DNA of 64,000 nt from Gilvibacter sp. (GCF_013214815.1 NZ_JABSPU010000007.1:1-64000), one strand, 5' to 3'; positions 9,075-19,450 are shown, counted from the stretch's first letter. Numbers and translations are program-made. Notes: a model not told the origin generated them from the letters alone.

Positions 9075-9699
9075 ACGCAAATCCCCGCTCACTAAACTCT
9101 TTTAAAACCGCTGGTAGGGCCACTTGGAGCCTCGGTGCCGCTTTTAGGCTGTCGTGAAAGACAACGATACTGCCTTCTTTTGCGTGTTTGATAACATTTT
9201 CCGAGCACTTTTCTGGGGAAAGCTGAAGGTCAAAATCCGCAGAGAGAATATCCCACATCACAATTTTGTAACCCTTTTTTTGTAGTGCCTTGGATTGATT
9301 GGAACGCAGCTGCCCGTAGGGAGGTCTGAACAGTTTGCTTATTTCAGTACCATCGCTCCCTGCTTCCATGAGATTTTGGCAGCTTTCAGTTTCCCTTAGG
9401 TAATCGAGCAATGGTGTTTTCCAACCTTTCACGTGATGCATGGTGTGATTGGCCACTCGGTGTCCTTCTTGAATAAGTTCCCGATAAATCTCGGGATGCT
9501 TACGCACATTGTCTCCAATACAAAAGAAGGTTGCTTTGGCGTCAAATCGCTTCAAGGTTTCTAATACCCAAGGAGTGATCTCAGGAATGGGACCGTCATC
9601 AAAGGTCAAATAAATGACTTTCTCTGTGCTGTCTAAACGCCAAAGGCGCTTCGGATAAAGCATCTGAAGCACCTTTGGAGATTTGACTGTATATTTCAT
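9058..9699 (-). CDS. Polysaccharide deacetylase family protein
   Basis: IYLTFDDGPIPEITPWVLETL...HRVANHTMHH; convergent 17-bp overlap with the thioredoxin ORF. Confidence 0.92.
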   Translation of the reverse strand: MKYTVKSPKVLQMLYPKRLWRLDSTEKVIYLTFDDGPIPEITPWVLETLKRFDAKATFFCIGDNVRKHPEIYRELIQEGHRVANHTMHHVKGWKTPLLDYLRETESCQNLMEAGSDGTEISKLFRPPYGQLRSNQSKALQKKGYKIVMWDILSADFDLQLSPEKCSENVIKHAKEGSIVVFHDSLKAAPRLQVALPAVLKEFSERGFAFKCIP

Positions 9700-9703
9700 G
9701 TAC

Positions 9704-12700
9704 TTATTCTACGCCGTCTAAGCCTGTGCTGTCCAGACCTGTAGTATCTGCTGGCATCAGCAATGGATCTTCATCATTATTGAAATCAAGATCGTCTGTG
9801 TCATCATCAAACAAACCTTGACGCATATAAAGCGCTTTGAATTTCTCCAGATAGGAGTTGAAGGTGATGAATTCCTGTTCGATAAAGTCTTCATCCTCGC
9901 CCGGAACATTCAATTGATACACCAAGGCGCGGTAACGTTCTACATCCGTGAGAATTTCAGAAACCAATCGGTCTTGCTCTCTAGGGCTGAATTGATCAAA
10001 GAAGATCAGTTTTTCCTGATACTTCTGAGAAACTTCTTTAAAGATCTTACGGGCCTTTTCATTCTCACCAATCGCGTAATAGGCTCTGATATACGGATCC
10101 AACATGGTGTAGAATCCAAACTTCTCTACAGGCATTTTTTCCATGGCAAGATCAAGAACGGTCTTGGCCATATCGTTCTTGCCTTCCACAATAAGGCTGT
10201 CTGCCAAACGCGAAATGTTTGAACGATACGTCAATGCATTTCTGCGGGTTTCAGGATCGTGATAGATGTCTTCACTTCCGCTGTTACCCCAATCCCACTT
10301 GGTGACGATATCATACATCTTATCAGTATCTATACGTCCCATTTCATAAGGATTCTCTGGGTCACGTGGAGTTTTGATAGGAACCAATTTGTAGGTCACC
10401 CCATCCAACTGTAGATAGTCTTTCATCCACAGATAATCGTCATCACCAAAACTACCACCGGTAAAGTAAATAGGACGTTCCCAGTTGTTATTGGCAATAA
10501 TATCTAGCATCAACAAACGGTTTTTATAAAGGACATCGCCGTTGAGTTTAATGTCGATATAAGGAACGATCAGATCGGCATCCTTAGGGTCTACAATACC
10601 GTTGCGCAATACCGTTTCTTTATCCACAGGAATACGGATTGTCTTAGATGGGAAGGTGCTTATCTTTTGATTGTTGTCTGGCAGTGTCACCATGGTTCGT
10701 GGATCGTCAGAAACAATCCAATTCAACCATTCTTTGATATTGACAGGTTCATCGGTTACTTCTTGCGCAAAGACAAAATCACGAGTTCCTGTGCGGTATT
10801 GAGCGTGCGTCATTTGTGAAGGAATCGGCGCACTGGTGTAGGCGGCCTTCTTCATATCGTCTATATACCAATCCGTCTGGAAAAGACTCGTATTTACCGT
10901 TCGTATATCCTGCCTGTAACCCTCTATCCCTTGGGCGTACCAAAGGGCAAAGGTGTCATTATCACCGATGGTGAACAGTATGGCATTCTCATCACAGGAA
11001 TCCAGATACATCTTAGCCATAGAGTTGGCCGTATAACGGTTTGAGCGGTCGTGATCATCCCAGTTTTGAGAGATCAGAAGGGCAGGAGCGGCCAACATTC
11101 CAATGACCACCACCAGTGGAGCCACCACGCGTGGTGTGCTGTATTCTTTGATGAGGTCAAATAAGGCATAAACTCCAAATCCAATCCAAATGGCGAACAT
11201 ATAGAAGGAACCAACCAAGGCGTAATCGCGTTCACGAGGTTCAAAAGGTCTTTCGTTTAGATACACTTTAAGGGCGATTCCTGTAAAGAGGAAGAACACC
11301 AAAAGCACCCAAAAATACTTCGGATTTTTGCTAGCAATAAAGAAGATTCCTAAGAGTCCAAGCAATAGCGGAAGGAAGAAATACGTGTTTCTGCCTTTGT
11401 TGTTCACAGCATCACTGGGTAAATTGTCTTGTGGCCCTAAACGCCATTCGTCCAAGAACTTTATACCGCTGATCCAGTTTCCGTTCAAGACGGTTCCTTG
11501 GCCTTGAATGTCGTTTTGTCGGCCGGCAAAATTCCACATGAAATAGCGGCCATACATATAACCGAATTGGTAGGAGAACATGAATTTTATGTTGTCACTA
11601 AAACTCGGTTTTTCAATATCTATAACACTAGCAAACTCTTTGAGGAAGCGGTGGTAACCTTCTGCATCTACATAACCCAAACGGTAGGCTTCTTTAAACT
11701 GAGCTACTTCTTGACGGATCACCTCTTCACTGAGGTATTCGCGTTTAATGCTAAAATCAAGTCCATCCGTGTAGGCCAAATAGTTGGCGCTATGTTCTAT
11801 ACTCCACATACGCGGGAAGATCGCTTTTTGACGATCATCCGTATTTTGCTTGGCGAGTTTGTAGTTGTTTGCAATCTCGTAGCGGCCCAATTCCTCGTTC
11901 TTTTCGTATTTGGGTTTGTCGTCTACATAAGGGGTAATAGGATCTAAGCCCACATAATCTTCAGAGAATTGCGGTCCATAGAACAGGTGTGTTTCCGGGT
12001 ATTGCTCACGGTTGTAATAAGCGAGTAGCTCGCGGGCGTTGTTCGGATTGTTTTCGTTAATTACCGTCCCAGCATTGGCGCGGATGGGCAGCATTAGCCA
12101 GCTGGAGAATCCAACAAAAATAAAGAGCACACAAAGCGCCAAAGTATTGAGCTTGGCATAGCCTTTTTTGCGCGTGAACTTAAGAACGTAGTAAAAGATG
12201 CCGATATAAAGTAGGCCTGCAATGATGGTTCCGGAGTTGAATGGCAATCCAATTTGATTGACAAAGAAGATCTCAAAACCACTAAAGAGTTTCATACTCA
12301 AAGGCAGGAGCAACTTAAAAATAAATAGTAGAATAGCCACTACCACCACATTGGCCACAATGAAATTCTTAACCGTGATCTTTTTGGTGTTTTTAAAGTA
12401 GTATAAGAAACCAATGGCAGGAATCGTCAGTAATCCCATAAAGTGAACTCCAAAGGAAAGCCCCACAATGAGCGATATGAGTATGACCCATCGGTCTCCG
12501 CCGGGAGTGTTCATTTCACGTTCCCAACGCAATCCGCAGTAAAACAGCACGGCTAGAATCATATTGGCCATGGCGTAAACCTCGGCTTCCACTGCATTGA
12601 ACCAAAAGCTATCGGTAAAGGCAAAGGCTAGTGAACCCACTGCAGCACTACCTAAAACAGCGATGGAAGTTGCGCTATCACTTAGTTTTTCTTTCCCAAT

Positions 12701-13018
12701 AACGTTGACCAATAACATGGTCAAAGACCAGAACATAAAACCAATGGTAAAGGCGCTTGCAAAGGCAGACATCAGGTTGATGGTGTAGGCAATATTGGCC
12801 GGTTCCATGGCAAACCAAGAAAAGAAGGCCCCTAACATTTGATAAAGCGGTGCCCCAGGAGGGTGTCCGATCTCTAAATTAGAAGCTGTAGTAATGTATT
12901 CTCCGGCATCCCAGAAACTGGCAGTGGGTTCTAAGGTCAAGATGTAAACGATAAGCGAAACGCCAAAAACGCCCCAGCCCAACAATAGATTCCATTTTTT
13001 AAAAGCTGCCTCTTGCAT
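9704..13018 (-). CDS. DUF2723 multi-pass membrane protein (putative protein O-glycosyltransferase-like) with C-terminal TPR-like region
   Basis: LTLEPTASFWDAGEYITTASNLEIGHPPGAPLYQM hallmark. Confidence 0.93.
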   Translation of the reverse strand: MQEAAFKKWNLLLGWGVFGVSLIVYILTLEPTASFWDAGEYITTASNLEIGHPPGAPLYQMLGAFFSWFAMEPANIAYTINLMSAFASAFTIGFMFWSLTMLLVNVIGKEKLSDSATSIAVLGSAAVGSLAFAFTDSFWFNAVEAEVYAMANMILAVLFYCGLRWEREMNTPGGDRWVILISLIVGLSFGVHFMGLLTIPAIGFLYYFKNTKKITVKNFIVANVVVVAILLFIFKLLLPLSMKLFSGFEIFFVNQIGLPFNSGTIIAGLLYIGIFYYVLKFTRKKGYAKLNTLALCVLFIFVGFSSWLMLPIRANAGTVINENNPNNARELLAYYNREQYPETHLFYGPQFSEDYVGLDPITPYVDDKPKYEKNEELGRYEIANNYKLAKQNTDDRQKAIFPRMWSIEHSANYLAYTDGLDFSIKREYLSEEVIRQEVAQFKEAYRLGYVDAEGYHRFLKEFASVIDIEKPSFSDNIKFMFSYQFGYMYGRYFMWNFAGRQNDIQGQGTVLNGNWISGIKFLDEWRLGPQDNLPSDAVNNKGRNTYFFLPLLLGLLGIFFIASKNPKYFWVLLVFFLFTGIALKVYLNERPFEPRERDYALVGSFYMFAIWIGFGVYALFDLIKEYSTPRVVAPLVVVIGMLAAPALLISQNWDDHDRSNRYTANSMAKMYLDSCDENAILFTIGDNDTFALWYAQGIEGYRQDIRTVNTSLFQTDWYIDDMKKAAYTSAPIPSQMTHAQYRTGTRDFVFAQEVTDEPVNIKEWLNWIVSDDPRTMVTLPDNNQKISTFPSKTIRIPVDKETVLRNGIVDPKDADLIVPYIDIKLNGDVLYKNRLLMLDIIANNNWERPIYFTGGSFGDDDYLWMKDYLQLDGVTYKLVPIKTPRDPENPYEMGRIDTDKMYDIVTKWDWGNSGSEDIYHDPETRRNALTYRSNISRLADSLIVEGKNDMAKTVLDLAMEKMPVEKFGFYTMLDPYIRAYYAIGENEKARKIFKEVSQKYQEKLIFFDQFSPREQDRLVSEILTDVERYRALVYQLNVPGEDEDFIEQEFITFNSYLEKFKALYMRQGLFDDDTDDLDFNNDEDPLLMPADTTGLDSTGLDGVE

Positions 13019-13138
13019 AAACCTGTGGTTTTAAACTCCCAGCGAAGGTAATAATATTTATACTCTTGGGAATATTTACCCTAAGGTTTCACACCAACTT
13101 TAGCGTATCTTTAAGAGGCTAAATTTTCTAGATTTTGT

Positions 13139-13168
13139 TTGTAGAAGACAAAAGTTGTCTTAAATTTG
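13139..13168 (+). promoter_or_regulatory. Promoter TTG-N19-TAAATTTG for tRNA-Gln
   Basis: ttg 13139-13141, 19 bp, taaatttg 13161-13168. Confidence 0.75.
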
Positions 13169-13185
13169 CGCACTCATTATGGAAT

Positions 13186-13258
13186 TGGCCCATGGTGTAA
13201 CTGGCAACACGTCTGATTTTGGTTCAGAAGAGTCTAGGTTCGAGCCCTAGTGGGCCAA
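13186..13258 (+). tRNA. tRNA-Gln (anticodon TTG)
   Basis: Acceptor tggccca/tgggcca, anticodon arm tctga-ttTTGgt-tcaga, T arm ctagg-ttcgagc-cctag; CCA not encoded. Confidence 0.95.
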
Positions 13259-13267
13259 CTTGTTACG

Positions 13268-13300
13268 AAAGCCTTCAAGTTTTTACTTGAAGGCTTTTTT
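13268..13300 (+). terminator. Intrinsic terminator after tRNA-Gln
   Basis: gccttcaagt-tttt-acttgaaggc followed by t6. Confidence 0.9.
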
Positions 13301-13480
13301 CATTTTCGGTACTAGGGCTCTCACTCCGGCGCGGCAGTCACGCTGCCTTCTTTTGCATAAAGTGTTCACCATATTTCAATTTAGTTCAAATTACTTCCCG
13401 CGCCTCAGCGCCTATCTGTCACTAAATTTGTCCACTGGACAAATTCTTAACGTTCCAGAACCCAGTGGGCCAACTTGATT

Positions 13481-13506
13481 AACCCGAGCATTCGCTCGGG
13501 TTTTTT
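13481..13506 (+). terminator. Second intrinsic terminator, downstream of the partial tRNA copy
   Basis: aacccgagc-attc-gctcgggtt + t-run. Confidence 0.85.
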
Positions 13507-13668
13507 GTTTTTATATCTAGGGCTCGAACAGCCCGCCCCTCAACGCCCGCCGGTCGCTAAATTTGTCCACTTGACAAATTCTAAACGCTTCAGCGCCTAT
13601 ATGGATGATGAGTCTTATTGAAAATATTTCTTTATTATCTTAATCGTGAAATATAAGTTCGATAACTG

Positions 13669-14448
13669 TTGCTGTATTTTTTCGCTCAATTTGTTAATAG
13701 AGAACTCTCTGTTCTAATCATATTAATGTGCTTTTGTGCTTGCTGGGGACAGAGCGACACTCTTTTTGTTAATTTCAATTATCGCGTTACGGATGATGTT
13801 GGTTACTTTTCTCAAACTCGAGAATACGATAAGAACTTCATCTGTCAGGATTCAACCTATACTACAACCTATTTTTACAAATACGATTTCAATCGAATCT
13901 TGCCAGATTCCTCAGCTACTGCGGAAGAGCGAATAATGGCGAGAGCAGATTATTTATACAAGCATATTTTCAAGTTTTCTTATCTATCAAGAAATTGCCC
14001 AGATAGCAAGTCGGAATTTATGGCCTCTTTGAGACGGATGTCTGAATTGGAGCAGTACGAAAAGTTCAAACTGGATCAAGTTGTATCTGTAGATTTACTA
14101 ATCAACGGTGATCTTGAAGAACTCTACAACACTGTGGAGAAACTTTTTGAGCAATATGATAGTGAAGAAAAATGGCAAATGGATTACCGTGTTTTGTGGG
14201 TAGAAAGCCTAAAATATAAATACAATAAGTACTATAAAGAATTTAAGACCATAGAAAAGGATAGTTCAATTTACGAGGATCCTAGATATATCGATTTAAG
14301 CAAGAAAATTGAATCTCGCGCTGACTATTTGGAGTTATTTGACCGCCTTGATCAAGCTAGGACCATTTTTCTCTCAACATCTCCAACAAGTTGTGATACA
14401 ATTGAATTTCAAGAAGTCTATTTTGACAAGGCTAGAAAGAAATATTGA
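13669..14448 (+). CDS. Orphan hypothetical secreted protein
   Basis: 259-aa ORF with N-terminal hydrophobic segment (LSVLIILMCFCACWGQ); no recognised domain; start uncertain. Confidence 0.65.
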   Translation: MLYFFAQFVNRELSVLIILMCFCACWGQSDTLFVNFNYRVTDDVGYFSQTREYDKNFICQDSTYTTTYFYKYDFNRILPDSSATAEERIMARADYLYKHIFKFSYLSRNCPDSKSEFMASLRRMSELEQYEKFKLDQVVSVDLLINGDLEELYNTVEKLFEQYDSEEKWQMDYRVLWVESLKYKYNKYYKEFKTIEKDSSIYEDPRYIDLSKKIESRADYLELFDRLDQARTIFLSTSPTSCDTIEFQEVYFDKARKKY

Positions 14449-14483
14449 TTAGGTTTTATAGTTAGAATGATCATTCCTTCATA

Positions 14484-15440
14484 TCAAAACACCCGCTTCG
14501 CAATCTGCCGAATGTTATCGCTTTTACCCATGGAGTAATAATGAAGCACGGGGACTCCGTGATCGAGTAGCTCTTTACTTTGAGCGCTGCACCATTCAAT
14601 CCCCAATTGCCGCACGGCGGCGTTGTCTTTGCATTTTATGGCTTCTTTGATCAGTGCTTCAGGCAGGTCCACATGAAAACGGTGCGGGATTAGGTTGAGT
14701 TGTTTTTTAGTGGCTAAGGGTTTTAATCCTGGAATGATAGGCACCTCAATTCCCGCTGCACGGCAGCGTTTTACAAAATCAAAATACTTCTCATTGTCAA
14801 AAAACATTTGAGTCACTATGTACTGGGCTCCGGCTTCTACCTTTTTCTTTAAAAAGTGCAGGTCGCTTTCCAAATTCGGAGCCTCCATATGCTTTTCCGG
14901 ATAACCGGCTACTCCGATACAAAAATCAGTACAGGCAGAATTTTGGAGTTCCACGTCCAAATAAGACCCGTGATTGAGCTGATCAATTTGTTTTACCAAA
15001 TCCACCGCATAGGTATGTCCGTCTTTTTCTGGAGAGAAGTAGGTCTCATTTTTTACAGCATCGCCGCGCAAAGCCACTACATTGTCAATTTCTAAAAAGT
15101 CCAGATCTATCAAAAAGTTCTCCGTGTCTTCTTTGGTAAAGCCGCCGCAGAGAATGTGCGGAATAGCATCTACCTGATATTTGTTCTGAATTGCAGCACA
15201 AATACCCACGGTTCCAGGGCGCTTCTTCACCACCTGCCGCTTGAGAAGTCCATCTTCCAATGGAATATAAATGTATTCTTCCCTGTGGTAGGTCACGTCA
15301 ATAAACGGAGGTTTAAACTCCATCAAAGGGTCAATACTCTCAAAGATCGCATCAATACTTTGCCCTTTCAATGGCGGTAAAATTTCAAAGGTAAACTGTG
15401 GGTTCCCTTGTGCTTTAGCTATATGGTCAGTTACTTTCAT
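14484..15440 (-). CDS. metF: Methylenetetrahydrofolate reductase
   Basis: FTFEILPPLKGQSIDAIFESIDPL...GAQYIVTQMFFDNEKYFDFV...PIIPGLKPL. Confidence 0.96.
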   Translation of the reverse strand: MKVTDHIAKAQGNPQFTFEILPPLKGQSIDAIFESIDPLMEFKPPFIDVTYHREEYIYIPLEDGLLKRQVVKKRPGTVGICAAIQNKYQVDAIPHILCGGFTKEDTENFLIDLDFLEIDNVVALRGDAVKNETYFSPEKDGHTYAVDLVKQIDQLNHGSYLDVELQNSACTDFCIGVAGYPEKHMEAPNLESDLHFLKKKVEAGAQYIVTQMFFDNEKYFDFVKRCRAAGIEVPIIPGLKPLATKKQLNLIPHRFHVDLPEALIKEAIKCKDNAAVRQLGIEWCSAQSKELLDHGVPVLHYYSMGKSDNIRQIAKRVF

Positions 15441-15461
15441 GATCTATTTTTTGTTTTGGCG

Positions 15462-15532
15462 TTCCCTTGCCGTTGGCAGGTCGCGCTTTTCGCTGCAAGT
15501 CCTCGCAAGCTGCGGGCTTTCCGCTGCAATCG
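15462..15532. repeat. GC-rich intergenic repeat with internal tandem cgctgcaagtc / cgctgcaatc
   Basis: cgctgcaagtc 15491-15501 and ccgctgcaatc 15521-15531, abutting the metH stop codon. Confidence 0.55.
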
Positions 15533-18211
15533 CTAACGCGATCCAATGGCGAGGTTAGGATGCAACCATTTTTCTGCTTTTTCTAGAGTTATTCCTTTGC
15601 GTTGGGCGTAATTGATCAGTTGATCTTCTGTGATCTTACCCAACCCAAAGTACTTGGACTCTGGATGCGCAAAATAATAGCCAGACACCGAAGCCGCAGG
15701 CCACATGGCCAAACTCTCTGTTAAGCTCACCCCTATATTCTCTTCAACTTTTAAAAGCGACCAAAGTGTCTCTTTTTCCAAATGGTCCGGACAGGCTGGA
15801 TAACCTGGCGCAGGCCTTATACCTCGATACGCCTCCTGGATGAGCCCTTGGTTGTCTAAATCTTCCCCTGCGGCATATCCCCAGTGCTTCATGCGCACTT
15901 CTCGGTGCAAATATTCTGAATAGGCTTCTGCAAAACGATCGGCCAAGGCTTGAACCATGATCGCGTTGTAATCGTCATGCTCACTCTTGTAGCGGTCTGC
16001 TAAATCCTGTGCACCAAAGATGCTCACGCAGAATGCGCCAATATGATCGGTGATTCCGCAGTCTTGCGGAGCAATAAAATCAGCGAGCGCCAAATTGGGA
16101 ACACCATCACGTTTTTTGAGTTGCTGTCTCAAGGTTCTGAATCGTGCCAATTCTTGCTTTTGGTCACTCACTATAATGTCGTCGTGATCTATTGAATTGG
16201 CCTGAAAAATTCCAAAGATCGCCCGAGCTTTCAAGCTTTGGTCTGCTAGCAATTGAGAGATCATTTCCTGAGCATCTGCATAGAGTTGTTGGGCTTCTTG
16301 TCCAACTATATCATCCTCCAAGATCTCTGGAAACTTGCCGTGTAGATCCCAACTTCTAAAAAAGGGACTCCAGTCAATAAATGGAAGCAGATCAGTTAGG
16401 GTAGTGGAGGTGGTTTTTTTGATCCCAACAAAGTTTGGAGCCTCAGGCTTAAAAGTGCTCCAATCAATCTCGTATTTTTTGTCGCGTGCCTCGTCCAAGG
16501 AAATATAGCTCTTCTGTTTACCGCGGTTTAAAAACTTGGTTCGGAAGCTTTCGTATTCCTCCTTGAGATTGGCCGTATAACTTTCAGCCGATCTTTTATT
16601 GAGCAAATCGCCAACAACAGTAACTGCCCTTGAAGCATCATTGACGTGCACAACAGCGTGTTTGTATTGGGTGTCTATTTTAACGGCCGTATGCGCTTTA
16701 GAGGTTGTAGCACCTCCAATCAATAGGGGAATTGCCAAATTATGACGCTCCATTTCTTTGGCTAAAAAGACCATTTCATCCAAGGAGGGTGTGATTAAAC
16801 CAGAAAGGCCAATGGCGTCAACCTGTTGCTCAATAGCGGTTTCAATGATCTTCTCTGGAGGTACCATAACGCCCAGATCAATGATCTCGTAATTATTGCA
16901 TCCCAAGACCACAGAGACAATGTTTTTACCAATATCGTGCACATCGCCTTTTACCGTAGCCATTAAAATCTTACCAAGCGACTGCTGTTTATCACTTTTC
17001 TCTTCTTCTATAAATGGATTCAGATAAGCCACTGCTTTTTTCATGACTCGGGCAGATTTGACCACCTGAGGCAGGAACATCTTTCCAGAACCGAACAGAT
17101 CGCCAACCACACCCATCCCGGTCATTAATTGTCCTTCTATCACATCTAAAGGGCGCTCACTGAGCAGGCGGGCTTCTTCTACATCTTCCACAATAAAGGC
17201 ATCAATCCCTTTGACCACAGCATGGGTTATGCGCTCCTGAAGTTCTTGTTTGCGCCACTGCAGATCGACCGTTTTGGCCTTTTTTGTACCCTGAACGGTC
17301 TCCGCAAAAGCCAACAATCGCTCTGTGGCATCGTCTCGTCGATCCAGAATGACGTCCTCTACATGTTCCAAAAGATCTTTGGGAATACTGTCATACACCT
17401 CTAACAAGGCTGGGTTTACAATTCCCATATTCATTCCCGCTTTGATGGCGTGATACAGAAATACGGAATGCATGGCTTCTCTCACGGTATTGTTCCCTCT
17501 AAAAGAGAAAGAGACGTTACTCACTCCACCACTAACACTGGCATGAGGTAAATGCGCTTTTACCCAACGAGTACCTTCAATAAAGTCTACCGCGTTTTTA
17601 CGATGCTCTTCCATCCCCGTGGCCACCGGGAAGATGTTCAGGTCAAAGATGATGTCTTGGGGAGCAAAGTTTACTTCATCCACAAGAATAGTATAGGAGC
17701 GTTCGGCAATTTCTATCCGACGTTGATAGTTGTCTGCCTGTCCAACTTCGTCAAAAGCCATAACCACCACAGCGGCGCCATAGCGTTTGATCTTTTTTGC
17801 CTGAGCAATAAACTCTTCTTTGCCTTCCTTGAGACTTATGGAATTTACCACGCCCTTTCCCTGAATCACTTGAAGCCCAGCCTCAATGATCTCCCATTTA
17901 GAGCTGTCTATCATGATCGGTACGCGCGCTATGTCGGGCTCTGCAGCAATCAGGTTTAAAAACTTGACCATGGCTTTTTTTCCGTCAATAAGACCATCGT
18001 CCATATTGATGTCAATGATCTGAGCTCCTCCTTCAACCTGGTGTCGAGCTACAGCAACAGCTTCTTCAAATTGCTCCTCTTTTATCAGTCTTAAGAATTT
18101 TCTGGAACCGGCTACGTTGGTTCGTTCTCCAATATTGATGAAGTTACTCTCGGGAGTGATCACCAAAGGTTCAAGGCCGGATAACTTTAAATATTTTGGG
18201 GTATCGCTCAT
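15533..18211 (-). CDS. metH: Cobalamin-dependent methionine synthase, pterin/B12-binding/activation part
   Basis: [62 protein letters not shown]. Confidence 0.96.
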   Translation of the reverse strand: MSDTPKYLKLSGLEPLVITPESNFINIGERTNVAGSRKFLRLIKEEQFEEAVAVARHQVEGGAQIIDINMDDGLIDGKKAMVKFLNLIAAEPDIARVPIMIDSSKWEIIEAGLQVIQGKGVVNSISLKEGKEEFIAQAKKIKRYGAAVVVMAFDEVGQADNYQRRIEIAERSYTILVDEVNFAPQDIIFDLNIFPVATGMEEHRKNAVDFIEGTRWVKAHLPHASVSGGVSNVSFSFRGNNTVREAMHSVFLYHAIKAGMNMGIVNPALLEVYDSIPKDLLEHVEDVILDRRDDATERLLAFAETVQGTKKAKTVDLQWRKQELQERITHAVVKGIDAFIVEDVEEARLLSERPLDVIEGQLMTGMGVVGDLFGSGKMFLPQVVKSARVMKKAVAYLNPFIEEEKSDKQQSLGKILMATVKGDVHDIGKNIVSVVLGCNNYEIIDLGVMVPPEKIIETAIEQQVDAIGLSGLITPSLDEMVFLAKEMERHNLAIPLLIGGATTSKAHTAVKIDTQYKHAVVHVNDASRAVTVVGDLLNKRSAESYTANLKEEYESFRTKFLNRGKQKSYISLDEARDKKYEIDWSTFKPEAPNFVGIKKTTSTTLTDLLPFIDWSPFFRSWDLHGKFPEILEDDIVGQEAQQLYADAQEMISQLLADQSLKARAIFGIFQANSIDHDDIIVSDQKQELARFRTLRQQLKKRDGVPNLALADFIAPQDCGITDHIGAFCVSIFGAQDLADRYKSEHDDYNAIMVQALADRFAEAYSEYLHREVRMKHWGYAAGEDLDNQGLIQEAYRGIRPAPGYPACPDHLEKETLWSLLKVEENIGVSLTESLAMWPAASVSGYYFAHPESKYFGLGKITEDQLINYAQRKGITLEKAEKWLHPNLAIGSR

Positions 18212-19207
18212 TTATAGTGTAATTGGTCTAGGAGTCACTTGTTCTGCTACCTTGGCAATGGCTTTGATGTGCTCCGGAGTAGTACCACAACAGCCTCCAA
18301 CTATATTCACAATACCATTGTCCAAATAACTTTTAACCTGTACGGACATTTTATCGGGAGTTTCATCGTATTCTCCAAAAGCGTTGGGTAAGCCTGCGTT
18401 GGGATAGGCAGAAATTCCAATGTTGGTTTTGCTCGATATGGCTTCCAAATAGGGTTGCAACTTTGAAGCCCCTAAAGAGCAGTTGAAGCCAACGGTGATC
18501 AGATCGGTATGTGATATGGAGATCAGAAAGGCCTCCGCAGTTTGCCCCGATAGTGTTCTCCCAGAAGCATCTGTAATAGTTCCACTAACCATAACGGGGG
18601 TGTTGTTATTGCGCTCTTCTTTGACCTCTTCTATAGCAAATAATGCAGCCTTAGCATTTAAGGTGTCAAACACGGTCTCTACCAGCAGAATATCAACGCC
18701 GCCATCTAATAAAGCCTCTGCTTGTTGCTTATATGCCACACGCAATTCGTCAAAGGTTATGGCTCTGAACCCCGGGTCATTCACGTCTGGAGACATGCTG
18801 GCGGTCTTATTAGTAGGGCCTATAGATCCCGCAACAAAGCGTGGCTTGTTCGGTTGTTTTTTAGAGAATTCTTCTGCCTTTGCCTTAGCGATTTTTGCAG
18901 ATTCAAAGTTGAGTTCATAAACCAAGTCCTCCATTTGGTAATCGGCCATAGCTACTGTGGTGCCAGAAAAGGTATTGGTCTGTATGATGTCCGCACCGGC
19001 ATCAAGGAATTTATGGTGGACTTCGGCTATTGCCTCCGGTTGGGTAATGGACAAGAGATCATTGTTGCCCTTAAGGGGAATCGAGTAGTCTTTAAATCGC
19101 TCTCCCCGGAAGTCTTCTTCTGAGAAATTGTAGCGTTGCAACATGGTACCCATGGCTCCATCGAGCACAAGTACACGCTTTTGCAGTTCATTATATAAGT
19201 TCGGCAT
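18212..19207 (-). CDS. metH: Methionine synthase homocysteine S-methyltransferase part (split MetH)
   Basis: RVLVLDGAMGTMLQRYNFSEEDFRGERF...GGCCGTTPEHIKAI; TAA directly followed by the ATG of the second half. Confidence 0.95.
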   Translation of the reverse strand: MPNLYNELQKRVLVLDGAMGTMLQRYNFSEEDFRGERFKDYSIPLKGNNDLLSITQPEAIAEVHHKFLDAGADIIQTNTFSGTTVAMADYQMEDLVYELNFESAKIAKAKAEEFSKKQPNKPRFVAGSIGPTNKTASMSPDVNDPGFRAITFDELRVAYKQQAEALLDGGVDILLVETVFDTLNAKAALFAIEEVKEERNNNTPVMVSGTITDASGRTLSGQTAEAFLISISHTDLITVGFNCSLGASKLQPYLEAISSKTNIGISAYPNAGLPNAFGEYDETPDKMSVQVKSYLDNGIVNIVGGCCGTTPEHIKAIAKVAEQVTPRPITL

Positions 19208-19257
19208 TCCTGATGATTAGGTTTTACTATTATCAGGAAAGAGGAAGAGTATTCTCC

Positions 19258-19359
19258 GTTATCTGTTCTGCTTCTCGCAGTAGAATTTAGCACCTTCTTT
19301 GCTTGTCAAAGGGTTGCTAAGGTTTCATAGGGTCTATTCCCTCCACCTTTCGTGATAAC
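19258..19359 (-). ncRNA. SAM-I (S-box) riboswitch upstream of split metH
   Basis: Reverse strand: gttatcacgaaaggtggagggaatagaccctatgaaaccttagcaaccctttgacaagcaaagaaggtgctaaattctactgcgagaagcagaacagataac; P1 gttatc/gataac, conserved GATGAAACC-like and GGTGCTAAATTC segments. Confidence 0.95.
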
Positions 19360-19383
19360 ACAATTTGTTTTAGAACGTCAGAG

Positions 19384-19391
19384 CAAATATA
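19384..19391 (-). promoter_or_regulatory. TATATTTG -7 box for riboswitch-metH transcript
   Basis: caaatata on + strand. Confidence 0.65.
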
Positions 19392-19450
19392 GTTAAAAAA
19401 GTTTCTGATCAAATCAAAAGCCAACAGATGTCCGCAGCTTAGCAGATCTA

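Larger units (their letters stand above)
13249..13600 (+). repeat. Two-unit degenerate array: tRNA 3' end / terminator / inverted T-arm / AATTTGTCC-n-GGACAAATT palindrome
   Basis: agtgggccaacttg at 13249-13262 and 13464-13477; ctagggctc at 13312-13320 and 13517-13525; gtc(a/g)ctaaatttgtccact(g/t)gacaaattct in both units. Confidence 0.8.

Noticed and set aside
13186-13620. Integrated prophage or genomic island bounded by tRNA att repeats
   Set aside because: The repeated tRNA 3' end is only 14 bp, the interval is 215 bp, and no integrase or phage gene is nearby; treated as a repeat array instead.
18205-18215. Frameshift or pseudogene interpretation of MetH
   Set aside because: Both halves are intact with a clean TAA|ATG junction; split MetH is a normal arrangement in this lineage.
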